A DNA stretch of 64,000 nucleotides, taken from contig JAJEIP010000120.1 in assembly GCA_022827885.1 (NCBI GenBank), positions 62,001-126,000 of the forward strand. Direction: 5' to 3'. The position numbers and the translations under genes were made by a program. The notes beneath the pieces are model-generated. The model worked only from the letters and a program-made list of their open reading frames with translations, made no database searches and was not told the DNA's origin. The DNA comes from Candidatus Poribacteria bacterium (lineage in GTDB: Bacteria > Poribacteria > WGA-4E > WGA-3G). Of the stretch, positions 16,272 to 24,087 are shown piece after piece; positions within the stretch are counted from its first letter, which is position 1; every line of letters starts with the position of its first letter.

Positions 16272-18278
16272 CTACCCAATTATTTGTGCGACTATCTCTT
16301 CATCAGACATTTTGTCTTTTTCGACAAGGACTGCCTGACCTGCCCCGATATTCGCATAAACCTCAGTGATCCATCCCGTATCAAATACGTCACCGGTGTT
16401 ATGGATAGCCAGCGGTCGCGGTGCGACAAGTGTTCCAGCTGTCCGAAGATCGCCTACTCGACGGATGCTCGGTATCGGTAAGGTTTCCAAGAACGCCGCA
16501 TCGCTGTCAAGGGCGTACGCTGCCGCATCCACGACAACGTTTTTGGCCTCTGTAAACGCCGCTGCCAGTAAACTCCACAATCCCGCTTCACCGATCCCGA
16601 TCAGATTCACCTCCGAAACATCACCTCTGTTTGTGAAACAGTGCAGTGCCGTTACAATATCTTGCACGCGTAGGGCTGCGGTTGTTCGGTTGTATGTGGT
16701 GAAGTAGTTGGTAGTTTCTGATCTCTCGTAGTCGCTATGTTCACCCGTCCCAAAAACATCAATGATCAGTACTTTCTGGTCAGCACTGAGTAAATCCATG
16801 ATGAGCGAAGAAGGTTCGCCTGTCTCCGAATTGATTAAATTCGCTTTACCCTCTGGATGCACAATCAGCGTTACCGGATCGTGGTCTATTAGAGGTTCTC
16901 GGCTAAATAGCAACGCAGGAATCGCGTCCCTCATACCCTTTCTACCGATGACAAGGTGTCTCGCGGATAAACGGGTGTGATACGTTGTCGGAAACGCGCC
17001 TTCCGGTTCAACAAGCGTTACATCTGTGCTTGTCGGGATGTCTAATCCGAGCGCGTGTTGTAACCCGCTACCCATTTCTTCGCGAAATGTTTGGAGTTCC
17101 GTTTCGTTCGTCGGCTTCACCTTTTCGAGTGCTTCTTGGGATCTGTTCGCCCACACCGGTAGAAACTCGTCCTGTTTCATGGCGTGCGGCGGTAGATCGC
17201 GTTCCGAGAAAACCAGCAGTGCCTCATCGGGTTCAACTTCAAACGCCACCTCTTTAAACGCCGAAGTGTCTTCTGCTCCGAGAAACCACTTCGCGAACCA
17301 TGCGTAGACCGCTTCGCGGCTTTCTTGATTGTAGTTATGCTCGGCGTCTACTTGAACTTGGTGCACCCTGTCTTCTGCGTTGAAGTGTGCATAGATACTT
17401 CGGATAGCGGGATATTCAACCGTGGGTGTATTTACCGTCCAGTCGCCTGTCGCGGACACGAGTAGAAGTGGACGCGGTGCCATCAGCGCGCCGATCTCAA
17501 TGTTACTCACATCTAAACGCAGGTTCGGTGCGTTTTCACAGATACATCCGCCTTGCATCGTAGCTGAGATCATATTGACGGGTGCCGAGACTTTAATGCG
17601 TTCATCAACCGCCGTCAATATAAAGGTTTGTGTGCCGCCGCCCGATGCCCCCGTACATCCGATGCGTTCATTATCCACATCTGGTAGACGCTCCAAAAAG
17701 TCGATGGAACGGATACTGTTCTGGAGTTGAAGTCCCATCGCACTGAGTCCCCACAGTCCTTCGTGCGCGCCGCCGTAACCGTGTTCTATCTGTTTACCGC
17801 TGTCATTGTAGCCAAGCATATCGTAGGCAAAAATGACGTAACCCTGTTTGGCGAAATTGATACAACGACCGGGGATTGAGCCACGCTCGATACTCTCCAG
17901 TCTCCCGCGTGCCCAATGCCCATGCGGGCTCACGATTCCGGGGAATGGACCTTGTTTTCCCAACGGACGGTACAGGTTTCCTGTTGTGAAGAAGCCGGGA
18001 AAGGGTTCAAAATAGACTTTTTCGATGGTGTAATCGTCTCGTTCAATTTTCCCGAAGATCTCAGCCTTTAGCGGTGTCGGTTCGTGTATTGGAATTAAGC
18101 CATTGGCGACGCGAATCTGCTGACGTAAGGCTTCGGCTTTTTCCGTCCATTCCGCTTTCGTATAACCGGGAAAAGTGTAGGGGGTGTTGAGGGTGCGCGG
18201 CGTGCCCCCGCGGGCATCGTTGACACGTTGTGAAGCCTCAGCAAAAACGTGGGCGAGTTCGTGATGTTGTTCAGCCAT
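16272..18278 (-). CDS. Tandem alpha/beta-hydrolase (acetyl xylan esterase-like), second domain degenerate
   Basis: The N-terminal half (about 60-345) is a complete alpha/beta-hydrolase: nucleophile elbow GASGGG (Ser212), Asp279 (SATGDW) and His314 (DAEHNY), in the order expected of the acetyl xylan esterase/dienelactone hydrolase group. The C-terminal half (about 470-668) again has a hydrolase-like strand/helix pattern and MAPRPL-like LVAPRPL, but the elbow reads GIGEAG, without a serine, so it is probably non-catalytic. No signal peptide is seen, suggesting a cytoplasmic enzyme. An ester substrate, perhaps a decorated sugar, is inference. Confidence 0.82.
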   Translation of the reverse strand: MAEQHHELAHVFAEASQRVNDARGGTPRTLNTPYTFPGYTKAEWTEKAEALRQQIRVANGLIPIHEPTPLKAEIFGKIERDDYTIEKVYFEPFPGFFTTGNLYRPLGKQGPFPGIVSPHGHWARGRLESIERGSIPGRCINFAKQGYVIFAYDMLGYNDSGKQIEHGYGGAHEGLWGLSAMGLQLQNSIRSIDFLERLPDVDNERIGCTGASGGGTQTFILTAVDERIKVSAPVNMISATMQGGCICENAPNLRLDVSNIEIGALMAPRPLLLVSATGDWTVNTPTVEYPAIRSIYAHFNAEDRVHQVQVDAEHNYNQESREAVYAWFAKWFLGAEDTSAFKEVAFEVEPDEALLVFSERDLPPHAMKQDEFLPVWANRSQEALEKVKPTNETELQTFREEMGSGLQHALGLDIPTSTDVTLVEPEGAFPTTYHTRLSARHLVIGRKGMRDAIPALLFSREPLIDHDPVTLIVHPEGKANLINSETGEPSSLIMDLLSADQKVLIIDVFGTGEHSDYERSETTNYFTTYNRTTAALRVQDIVTALHCFTNRGDVSEVNLIGIGEAGLWSLLAAAFTEAKNVVVDAAAYALDSDAAFLETLPIPSIRRVGDLRTAGTLVAPRPLAIHNTGDVFDTGWITEVYANIGAGQAVLVEKDKMSDEEIVAQIIG

Positions 18279-18369
18279 TTTTTATCTCCTCCAAATGAAG
18301 CAATCCATGTAATGATGCCACGTAGATAGCGTATAGACTGTTTCCGCTTACTGCTACGGATTTCGCTTG

Positions 18370-18780
18370 TTATTGAGGCACATCTGGTTCAGCCAATTGG
18401 GTTTGTGAATCTCCGAATTTCGTGCTTTCCGCCTCGACAGCAAGTTTGGCATCAGCGGTAGCATTCTCGTCATCTTTGAGCGGTTCAATCGAAAGTTGGC
18501 ACCCAAGTGCTTTGAGAACTGCCGTGAGCGTGTCAAGATGCAGGGCTTTTCCATCTGACAGGATTTTTGAGAGTGTTTCTGGAGCCATAGCCGTCCGTTT
18601 GGCAACTTCAGCAACCCCCCCCTGCGATTCCACAACTATTGTGAGTGCGCTCACTACCGCTGCAACGTCACCATATACTGGATAATCCTCGAGGACTGCT
18701 TGAAGAAAACCGATCGCCTCCTCCCGGTCAATAGTAAATCGTTCAATTAAGTATTCGCGCCAATCCCTCATTTTTCTCAT
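18370..18780 (-). CDS. HigA-like/XRE antitoxin of a toxin-antitoxin pair
   Basis: Residues about 50-105 form a helix-turn-helix of the 'probable addiction module antidote' type (GGVAEVAKRTAMAPETLSKI, then LDTLTAVLKALG). The N-terminus (DWREYLIERFTIDREEAIGF) is also typical of that family. The C-terminal 30 residues are extra and low-complexity. The start overlaps the end of the toxin gene by 4 nt, so the pair is translationally coupled. It should neutralise the toxin and repress its own promoter. Confidence 0.85.
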   Translation of the reverse strand: MRKMRDWREYLIERFTIDREEAIGFLQAVLEDYPVYGDVAAVVSALTIVVESQGGVAEVAKRTAMAPETLSKILSDGKALHLDTLTAVLKALGCQLSIEPLKDDENATADAKLAVEAESTKFGDSQTQLAEPDVPQ

Positions 18781-19115
18781 GATTGCGTCTCCTTATACTC
18801 TCGCCAATAGGTTTTCGCGCGTGCAATATCTCGCGTCTGCGACGACTTGTCACCACCGCAAAGCAGAAGCACAATTGTGTTTTCCATTTCGCCGAAATAG
18901 ACACGATAGCCCGCCCCGACGTGGATACGGAGTTCAAAAACACCATCACCAACAGGTCGATGATCGCCAAAATTACCTTGTTCAAGATAAGTAAGTCGTG
19001 CCTCAATTCGGGTTTGTGCCCTTTTATCTCGAATTGAATCAAACCATTCAGTGAAAGGGACACGCCCACTTGGAGTTCGATAGGCTTGTAGTTCTCGTGG
19101 ATGTACGTTACGCAT
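18777..19115 (-). CDS. RelE/HigB-like toxin (Gp49-like addiction module killer)
   Basis: A 112-residue protein with the Gp49/HigB-like pattern: FTEWFDSIRDKRAQTRIEAR, then ELRIHVGAGYRVYFG and a final LLCGGDKSSQTRDIARAKTY. Members of this RelE-superfamily group are mRNA interferases acting at the ribosome. The toxin gene comes first and the antitoxin second, as in higBA. The full motif set suggests an active toxin. Confidence 0.86.
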   Translation of the reverse strand: MRNVHPRELQAYRTPSGRVPFTEWFDSIRDKRAQTRIEARLTYLEQGNFGDHRPVGDGVFELRIHVGAGYRVYFGEMENTIVLLLCGGDKSSQTRDIARAKTYWREYKETQS

Positions 19116-19164
19116 TGCCGATGTTTTGTCGCTCTATGACCAGCAGTTTGAAATAGATGCTTTA

Positions 19165-19193
19165 AGTATAACACATCCATCATTATTTTTGAA
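19165..19193 (-). promoter_or_regulatory. Promoter of the toxin-antitoxin operon
   Basis: Read on the minus strand: TTCAAA (19193-19188), 17 bp, TATACT (19170-19165), with ATG 50 nt downstream. The -35 is weak. It lies back to back with the purD promoter, so antitoxin binding could affect both. Confidence 0.45.
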
Positions 19194-19208
19194 CCTAACT
19201 GAAAACTC

Positions 19209-19237
19209 TTGATTTTCCGAACACATTCTGGTATAAT
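19209..19237 (+). promoter_or_regulatory. sigma-70 promoter of purD
   Basis: TTGATT (19209-19214), 17-bp spacer, TATAAT (19232-19237), 22 nt before the purD ATG. Confidence 0.75.
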
Positions 19238-19259
19238 ACAGTCAAAAAGGATATGTGAT

Positions 19260-20534
19260 ATGAAAATTCTGGTTGTAGGGCAAGGCGGACGCGAACATAC
19301 ACTCGTCTGGAAACTTGCCCAGAGTCCACTCGTTGAAAAAATCTATTGCACCCCTGGTAATCCCGGTATTGCTAAAATTGCGGAACTTATCCCGATGCCG
19401 GATCGGTTTACCGAGTTAGCGGACTGGGCAGAGTCCCAAAACATCGCGTTAACTGTTGTCGGTCCCGAAGCACCTTTGGCTGAAGGGATCGTTGACGTGT
19501 TCAGTGAACGCGGGTTGAAGGCATTTGGACCGGATAAACGCGGAGCATACTTGGAAGCGAGTAAAGATTTCGCGAAGCAGCTCATGGTAAAAAACGGAAT
19601 CCCGACAGCTGAACACCAGACGTTTACGGATGCCGAAGCAGCCATGGCTTATGTCGAAGATCGCAATGCCCCTGTTTTCGTTAAGGCGAATGGACTTGCA
19701 GCAGGCAAAGGCGTTATCCCCGGACGCACCTTCAAAGCGGCGTTGCAAGCCGTCACAACGATTCTGGTAGATAGGGCATTCGGAGAAGCGGGTGATAGTG
19801 TCGTCATCGAAGAGGAGCTCATCGGCGAAGAAGCCTCCTTCACTGTGCTTACCGATGGCACTTACTGTCTCCCTTTTGTCAGTTCCCAGGACCACAAAAT
19901 GTCCCACGATGGTGATATTGGCAAGAATACCGGTGGGATGGGTGCATACTCTCCCGCGCCTGTTATCACACCAGAATTACACGACGATGTGATGCAGCGC
20001 ATCGTTTATCCGACTGTCAAGGGCATGGCAGCTATCGGAAGACCCTTCAAAGGTGTACTATACGTTGGATTGATGATTACCGATGCGGGTCCGAAAGTGG
20101 TGGAATTCAACTGTCGTTTTGGTGATCCTGAGGCTCAAGTTCTCTTACCTCGCCTCAACAGTGATTTGGTGCCTTTGTTGATGGCGTGTATTGATGGAAC
20201 GCTTGAACAGCACGCTAACGTGCAATGGCATGATGCGGCAGCCGCATGTGTCGTTATGGCTTCGGGTGGGTATCCAGACCCCTACCAGACAGGGATCGTT
20301 ATCACAGGACTTGAAGATGCCGATGCGATTGAAGGCGTTACCGTCTTTCATGCAGGCACAAAGCGGAACGGTGAAAACATTGTCACGGATGGCGGTCGAG
20401 TGTTGGGTGTCACGGCTATGGCTGGCGGATTGCGCGATGCGATTCAACAGGCATATAAAGGTGTATCCGCCATTCATTTTGATAACGCACACGTCCGAGA
20501 TGACATCGGATATCGGGCATTGAAGCGCGGCTGA
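19260..20534 (+). CDS. purD: Phosphoribosylamine-glycine ligase (GAR synthetase)
   Basis: A 424-residue ATP-grasp enzyme. The N-terminal MKILVVGQGGREHTLVWKLA and TVVGPEAPLAEGIVD are diagnostic of PurD; FVKANGLAAGKGVIP is the ATP-binding segment, QDHKMSHDGDIGKNTGGMGA the glycine-rich loop and VVEFNCRFGDPEAQ the metal-binding core. It joins phosphoribosylamine and glycine with ATP in purine synthesis. The start was set at ATG 19260, preceded by AAAAGG, because the longer frame runs into the promoter. It stands apart from other pur genes here. Confidence 0.97.
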   Translation: MKILVVGQGGREHTLVWKLAQSPLVEKIYCTPGNPGIAKIAELIPMPDRFTELADWAESQNIALTVVGPEAPLAEGIVDVFSERGLKAFGPDKRGAYLEASKDFAKQLMVKNGIPTAEHQTFTDAEAAMAYVEDRNAPVFVKANGLAAGKGVIPGRTFKAALQAVTTILVDRAFGEAGDSVVIEEELIGEEASFTVLTDGTYCLPFVSSQDHKMSHDGDIGKNTGGMGAYSPAPVITPELHDDVMQRIVYPTVKGMAAIGRPFKGVLYVGLMITDAGPKVVEFNCRFGDPEAQVLLPRLNSDLVPLLMACIDGTLEQHANVQWHDAAAACVVMASGGYPDPYQTGIVITGLEDADAIEGVTVFHAGTKRNGENIVTDGGRVLGVTAMAGGLRDAIQQAYKGVSAIHFDNAHVRDDIGYRALKRG

Positions 20535-20634
20535 GATGCTTCGAATGTACGCCAATTGCAATCCAACAGGTTCTGGATGCTTAAACGCGTTTTTTTTAAG
20601 GAAAAAGCATATTCTCGCGTCGTGTAGAGGTGCC

Positions 20635-20706
20635 ATGTCTAAGAAGATGTCAACTTATATTAATAGATGGCGTTGTAATGGTGCAGAAAGATGGGAATTG
20701 AATTAA
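20635..20706 (+). CDS. Possible 23-codon leader peptide overlapping the next gene's start
   Basis: ATG 20635 follows GAGG by 4 nt; the frame ends with TAA at 20704-20706, 15 nt inside the next gene in another frame. The next gene has only a weak Shine-Dalgarno, so coupled translation through this frame would make sense. The sequence (MSKKMSTYINRWRCNGAERW) shows no known motif. Could be chance. Confidence 0.3.
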   Translation: MSKKMSTYINRWRCNGAERWELN

Positions 20707-21209
20707 CATATAAAATCGCCAAATGTTGCGCGCCACAAGAGGGTAACCCAATTACTGGCTATTTTAAAGAGGATGGCACTATTGCTGTTCATGATGCCAC
20801 ATGTAGCACGGTACAAGATTTACGAACTGAACGATTACTAAAAGTAACGTGGAATGAGATTCGAGCAACCGAGGCTCCGCCGGATTCAATTGCACTCCCC
20901 TCTGAATTTGCGGAACTTGATGAGACCGATTACTTCATACTGAAACACCATCAAGAACTGGGAATGGACTACTCTATCGTTGTCGCTGAAACTTTGAGAA
21001 TCCCACTTGAAGAGATGCACCAGCGACACCGCAAATTGAGGGATATAGGAGGTTTAAAACGGGTCGAAGGGCGGATTATCCACTATCGAAAAAATATCGT
21101 CAAGGGAAAATGGATCAAGCATCGAAATCACACCTATTATGAACTGACCCCCGAAGGCAGAACGTGGATCCAAGCTTTTGAAAATCAGCAAACTTCATCA
21201 GGAACGTAA
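20691..21209 (+). CDS. Rel-type zinc/RIS-like domain fused to a DUF2250-like winged helix
   Basis: The first 55 residues (IAKCCAPQEGNPITGYFKED, then VHDATCSTV) closely follow the Cys-Cys...His-x4-Cys zinc/RIS segment of RelA/SpoT proteins, where the pattern is CC-P--GD-I-GY...VH---C. Residues about 75-165 resemble the DUF2250 winged helix (ETDYFILKHHQELGMDY ... YYELTPEGR). There is no hydrolase, synthetase or TGS domain. In Rel proteins this segment contacts the ribosome, so a small ribosome- or nucleic-acid-binding regulator is plausible, but this is inference. The frame is closed 12 nt upstream, so ATG 20691 is the only start. Confidence 0.7.
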   Translation: MGIELTYKIAKCCAPQEGNPITGYFKEDGTIAVHDATCSTVQDLRTERLLKVTWNEIRATEAPPDSIALPSEFAELDETDYFILKHHQELGMDYSIVVAETLRIPLEEMHQRHRKLRDIGGLKRVEGRIIHYRKNIVKGKWIKHRNHTYYELTPEGRTWIQAFENQQTSSGT

Positions 21210-21296
21210 ACGCAAAAATTCCGAAAGATGTTGCTTACACATCTATACTTTAAAAAATATACACTGAAAAAAAAACGAAACGCGGAGGACTTTATC

Positions 21297-22499
21297 ATGC
21301 TAAATCATTTGCTAAACTGGGGCATTGATGCACGCCGACGTAAAAACCGAACGCGCTCTGTCATCTTATTATCGCTTATCCTACACATGATTTTCGCGAT
21401 TACCTACCTGTTTCTTCCAATCAATCAACTTCATCAAGAACAAGCGGATGCCCTCGCTGTGGACCTGATTAACGATGCTGAAGCACCCAGAAAACGGAAG
21501 CAGAAACCGAAACCCCCGCTCACGAAGAAGATGTATAATCCGAATGAGGAACTCGCCCGAGACGCCATGGAAAAGAAGATTGAAGCCGCTCGGAATCAGA
21601 TAGACGAGGTCATGAAACTCAGTCCACGCGTTGTTCTCAAAGATGTAGAGGTCAACAAAGCACCCGTGAGCGAGATAATTCCAGATGTTATGACGGACGC
21701 ACAATTACGCGATGCGGAAGCCTCGAATCTCAGCAGACTTATCGCACAACCCGGACAGACGGATGGACGCGGTCTTGTTACCGGCAGGGTCCGCGCGCGT
21801 GGCGACGGTATGGGGAGATTCCGTGGCGATGGACAAAGCGGCTCCAACGGTGGACTCCTTGGAGGCGGCGGAAAGGATGGGATCGCAGACCGACTCGGCA
21901 TCATTGATTTTCTCGATGAATTCGGGGGTCCTAAAGATGTCGTCTACTGCCTCGATGTATCCGCAAGCATGCAGGCTGCTGGGCTTAACAAACTCGAATT
22001 AGCCCTTAACTCCATCAAGGACTCCGTAATGATGCTTGGCAGTGAGGATACGTTAAATGTAGTAGCCTTTTCTTCGCAGGCGCAAACCATGCACAAAGAA
22101 ATGCTACCCGCAAACGCAGCGAATATAAAACGCACCTTAAAATATCTTGACAAATTCACATCTGCGCGCATTCAGTCCAATGTAGGGACGAACATTCTTG
22201 CCGCATTCAAAGCAGCACTCATGCTTGAATCTTCTGTGATTGTTTTAGTAACAGATGGCCTGCCGACAACAGTCGATGGGTATTCAATTGAGACAAACAC
22301 GCAGAAGATACTTGATGCTGTGCGTGAAAATAATCACAATAATGCCATTATCTATGTCGTTGCGCTTGAAATAGATTTGAAACGCTCACCTGGTGCGGAA
22401 CTCCTTGTTTCCCTCGCTGAGGAACACAATGGAGAAATAAAGGTCATTAACACTGAACGATTGTTTGAATTGACAGAGCAAGATGGATTGACCGATTAA
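21297..22499 (+). CDS. Membrane-anchored VWA-domain protein with TonB-like stalk
   Basis: The N-terminus has a single transmembrane helix (about 22-41) followed by a Lys/Pro-rich stalk (APRKRKQKPKPPL), resembling TonB. A Gly/Arg-rich linker (about 155-195) leads to a VWA domain with a complete MIDAS: DVSASM (Asp220, Ser222, Ser224), the Thr in SNVGTN and VTDG. It probably binds a protein ligand through a metal ion in the periplasm. Start chosen at ATG 21297, 8 nt after GGAGG. The following SDR gene is 25 nt away. Confidence 0.8.
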   Translation: MLNHLLNWGIDARRRKNRTRSVILLSLILHMIFAITYLFLPINQLHQEQADALAVDLINDAEAPRKRKQKPKPPLTKKMYNPNEELARDAMEKKIEAARNQIDEVMKLSPRVVLKDVEVNKAPVSEIIPDVMTDAQLRDAEASNLSRLIAQPGQTDGRGLVTGRVRARGDGMGRFRGDGQSGSNGGLLGGGGKDGIADRLGIIDFLDEFGGPKDVVYCLDVSASMQAAGLNKLELALNSIKDSVMMLGSEDTLNVVAFSSQAQTMHKEMLPANAANIKRTLKYLDKFTSARIQSNVGTNILAAFKAALMLESSVIVLVTDGLPTTVDGYSIETNTQKILDAVRENNHNNAIIYVVALEIDLKRSPGAELLVSLAEEHNGEIKVINTERLFELTEQDGLTD

Positions 22500-22524
22500 T
22501 TATAGTTTGCAATTGGAGTCTAAT

Positions 22525-23331
22525 ATGAATCAGAAATCTGCTACAGGGATCGTTGAACAATTTCGGTTAGAAGGTAAAGTGAGTCTCGTCACTGGAGCGA
22601 GTCGCGGCATTGGGCTTGCAATGGCGGAAGGGCTTGCGGGTGCAGGTTCAGATCTCGTCGTTGTGGGCAGAGAAATAGAGACCTTGACCCCCGTCGCTGA
22701 GCGGATTGCCGATGAAACCGGTAGAAACGTCCTCCCTATTCAGGCGGATGTCAGCAATCTTACAGAAATTGACGCGCTCGTCGCACAGACTGTGGAAACT
22801 TTAGGACGGCTTGATGTCCTCGTCAACAACGCCGGCGTCAATATACGCAATCCTGCCTTGGAATTTACCGAGGCGGATTGGGACTTCGTTACGGATATTA
22901 ATCTGAAGGGTGCGTTTTTTCTCGCAAAAGCCTGCGGCACTGTCATGCAGCGACAGAAGTCGGGTAAGGTCATCAATACGTTGTCGCTCACCTCAGCGAT
23001 TGGGCTCCCCACGAGTGTCGCCTATACGGCGGCGAAAGGAGGGCTCCTCCAATTAACGAAGTTGCTCGCCGTAGAATGGGCGGAACACAACATTCAGGTC
23101 AACGGCATCGCGCCCGGCTTCATCCGAACCGAGATGACTGCCCCGGCACGCGAGGACAGCCGAAACCGATGGATTCTCAATCGCACCCCCGCAGACCGAT
23201 GGGGTGAACCTGAGGACCTTGCGGGCTTAACAATTTTCTTCGCCTCCAATGCCTCTGACTTCGTTACCGGACAAATGGTCTTCGTCGATGGTGGGTTCAT
23301 GGCGGGTAGCGATTGGAGGCGACAGTCTTAA
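22525..23331 (+). CDS. Short-chain dehydrogenase/reductase
   Basis: A 268-residue classical SDR: TGASRGIG (23-30) binds NAD(P), NNAG is intact, the catalytic Ser lies in TLSLTSAIG and Tyr/Lys in YTAAKGG. The sequence resembles gluconate 5-dehydrogenase and related sugar/polyol SDRs more than FabG, but substrate is not certain. Start at ATG 22525 with GGAG 8 nt upstream. It ends 1 nt before the ATG of the next small gene, implying co-translation. Confidence 0.88.
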   Translation: MNQKSATGIVEQFRLEGKVSLVTGASRGIGLAMAEGLAGAGSDLVVVGREIETLTPVAERIADETGRNVLPIQADVSNLTEIDALVAQTVETLGRLDVLVNNAGVNIRNPALEFTEADWDFVTDINLKGAFFLAKACGTVMQRQKSGKVINTLSLTSAIGLPTSVAYTAAKGGLLQLTKLLAVEWAEHNIQVNGIAPGFIRTEMTAPAREDSRNRWILNRTPADRWGEPEDLAGLTIFFASNASDFVTGQMVFVDGGFMAGSDWRRQS

Positions 23332-23332
23332 A

Positions 23333-23578
23333 ATGGAAAAAGATCCGGATATATTGCAAGCCGAAAGCTCCGCAGCATTGGTAGCGGTGAAGCAGATCCT
23401 GAGCGAATTTGCGCTTGAAGACGTTTCACTTTTTGACCATACGCCAGTGTTGCGGATACAGGTCTCGGAGGCACAATTTACGCGTGCCCTTCAACTGCGA
23501 GAAACTTTGGTTGATCGGATAAAACCCCTGGGATACCGATTCATCGCACTCGATTTAGACGAGTTGTCGTCGCCATAG
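23333..23578 (+). CDS. Small protein like the C-terminal end of LarE
   Basis: An 81-residue protein. VLRIQVSEAQFTRALQLRET followed by IKPLGYRFIALDLDEL matches the last segment of LarE/ATP-dependent sulfur transferases (R-E-V---F--LL--R--IV--LK-LGFRYVTLDLEG). The PP-loop ATPase and the catalytic Cys region are missing. It may be a genuine stand-alone domain or the remnant of a larE gene. It starts right after the SDR stop; no separate Shine-Dalgarno, so coupling is likely. A related coiled-coil frame follows in a different phase. Confidence 0.6.
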   Translation: MEKDPDILQAESSAALVAVKQILSEFALEDVSLFDHTPVLRIQVSEAQFTRALQLRETLVDRIKPLGYRFIALDLDELSSP

Positions 23579-23685
23579 GCATCCCTGTTTGGCGCGGCAA
23601 GAAAGACCGCGACCAGGAGCGAAAAATCGAAGAGCTCAGGCAAGAAATCGAAACCCTTAAACAACAGCGAATCGTAAACCCTTGA
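23515..23685 (+). pseudogene. Out-of-phase coiled-coil coding segment after the LarE-like gene
   Basis: A second frame, offset by -1, overlaps the end of the LarE-like gene and runs to TGA 23683-23685. It encodes a well-formed heptad coiled coil (RKIEELRQEIETLKQQR, with I/L at a and d positions) after IPVWRGKK. It has no ATG, GTG or TTG start. Either it is the true C-terminus reached by frameshifting, a frameshift mutation, or an old fragment. The regular heptads argue against random sequence. Confidence 0.4.
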
Positions 23686-23693
23686 CACGGATA

Positions 23694-23828
23694 AAATGTT
23701 ACACTTTCCGCCAATTTATTTTTTTTCACAGTAGTGGACCAGAGAAAAAAATGCCTCTAAACCCTTACAACCACTGGATTTTCTGACCATAACCGAGGTC
23801 CATCAAATGTTACACAAGTGTAACATTT
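23694..23828. promoter_or_regulatory. Three copies of AAATGTTACAC, two as a palindrome
   Basis: AAATGTTACAC occurs at 23694-23704 and again at 23805-23815, where it faces its complement GTGTAACATTT (23818-23828) across 2 nt. T residues follow, so the palindrome may be a terminator, but the isolated third copy suggests a DNA-binding site. Confidence 0.5.
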
Positions 23829-23939
23829 TTAAGGGAAATCCCCACGCAACCATTTCCAATTCTAAAAACACTGATACGGTAAGTTAATCCCATTTTCACA
23901 TCCGTTTTTTTATCGAGAAGCGGTCACTGAGCAAAAAAT

Positions 23940-23968
23940 TTGATTTTCATGCCGCAATGTGTTATAAT
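23940..23968 (+). promoter_or_regulatory. sigma-70 promoter of the prenyl synthase gene
   Basis: TTGATT (23940-23945), 17 bp, TATAAT (23963-23968). The leader is about 112 nt; the 23686-24087 gap otherwise holds only the palindrome above. Confidence 0.7.
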
Positions 23969-24087
23969 TTTAAAGCGAAACTCGCGAACCAACGCTTCAT
24001 GAAGCTTGATGTTCCTGCTCAGGGACCCAACAAAATCATGGGAGGGCTGAGTAAAATAAAAAGACGGCAAAATACATAAGGAAACCC

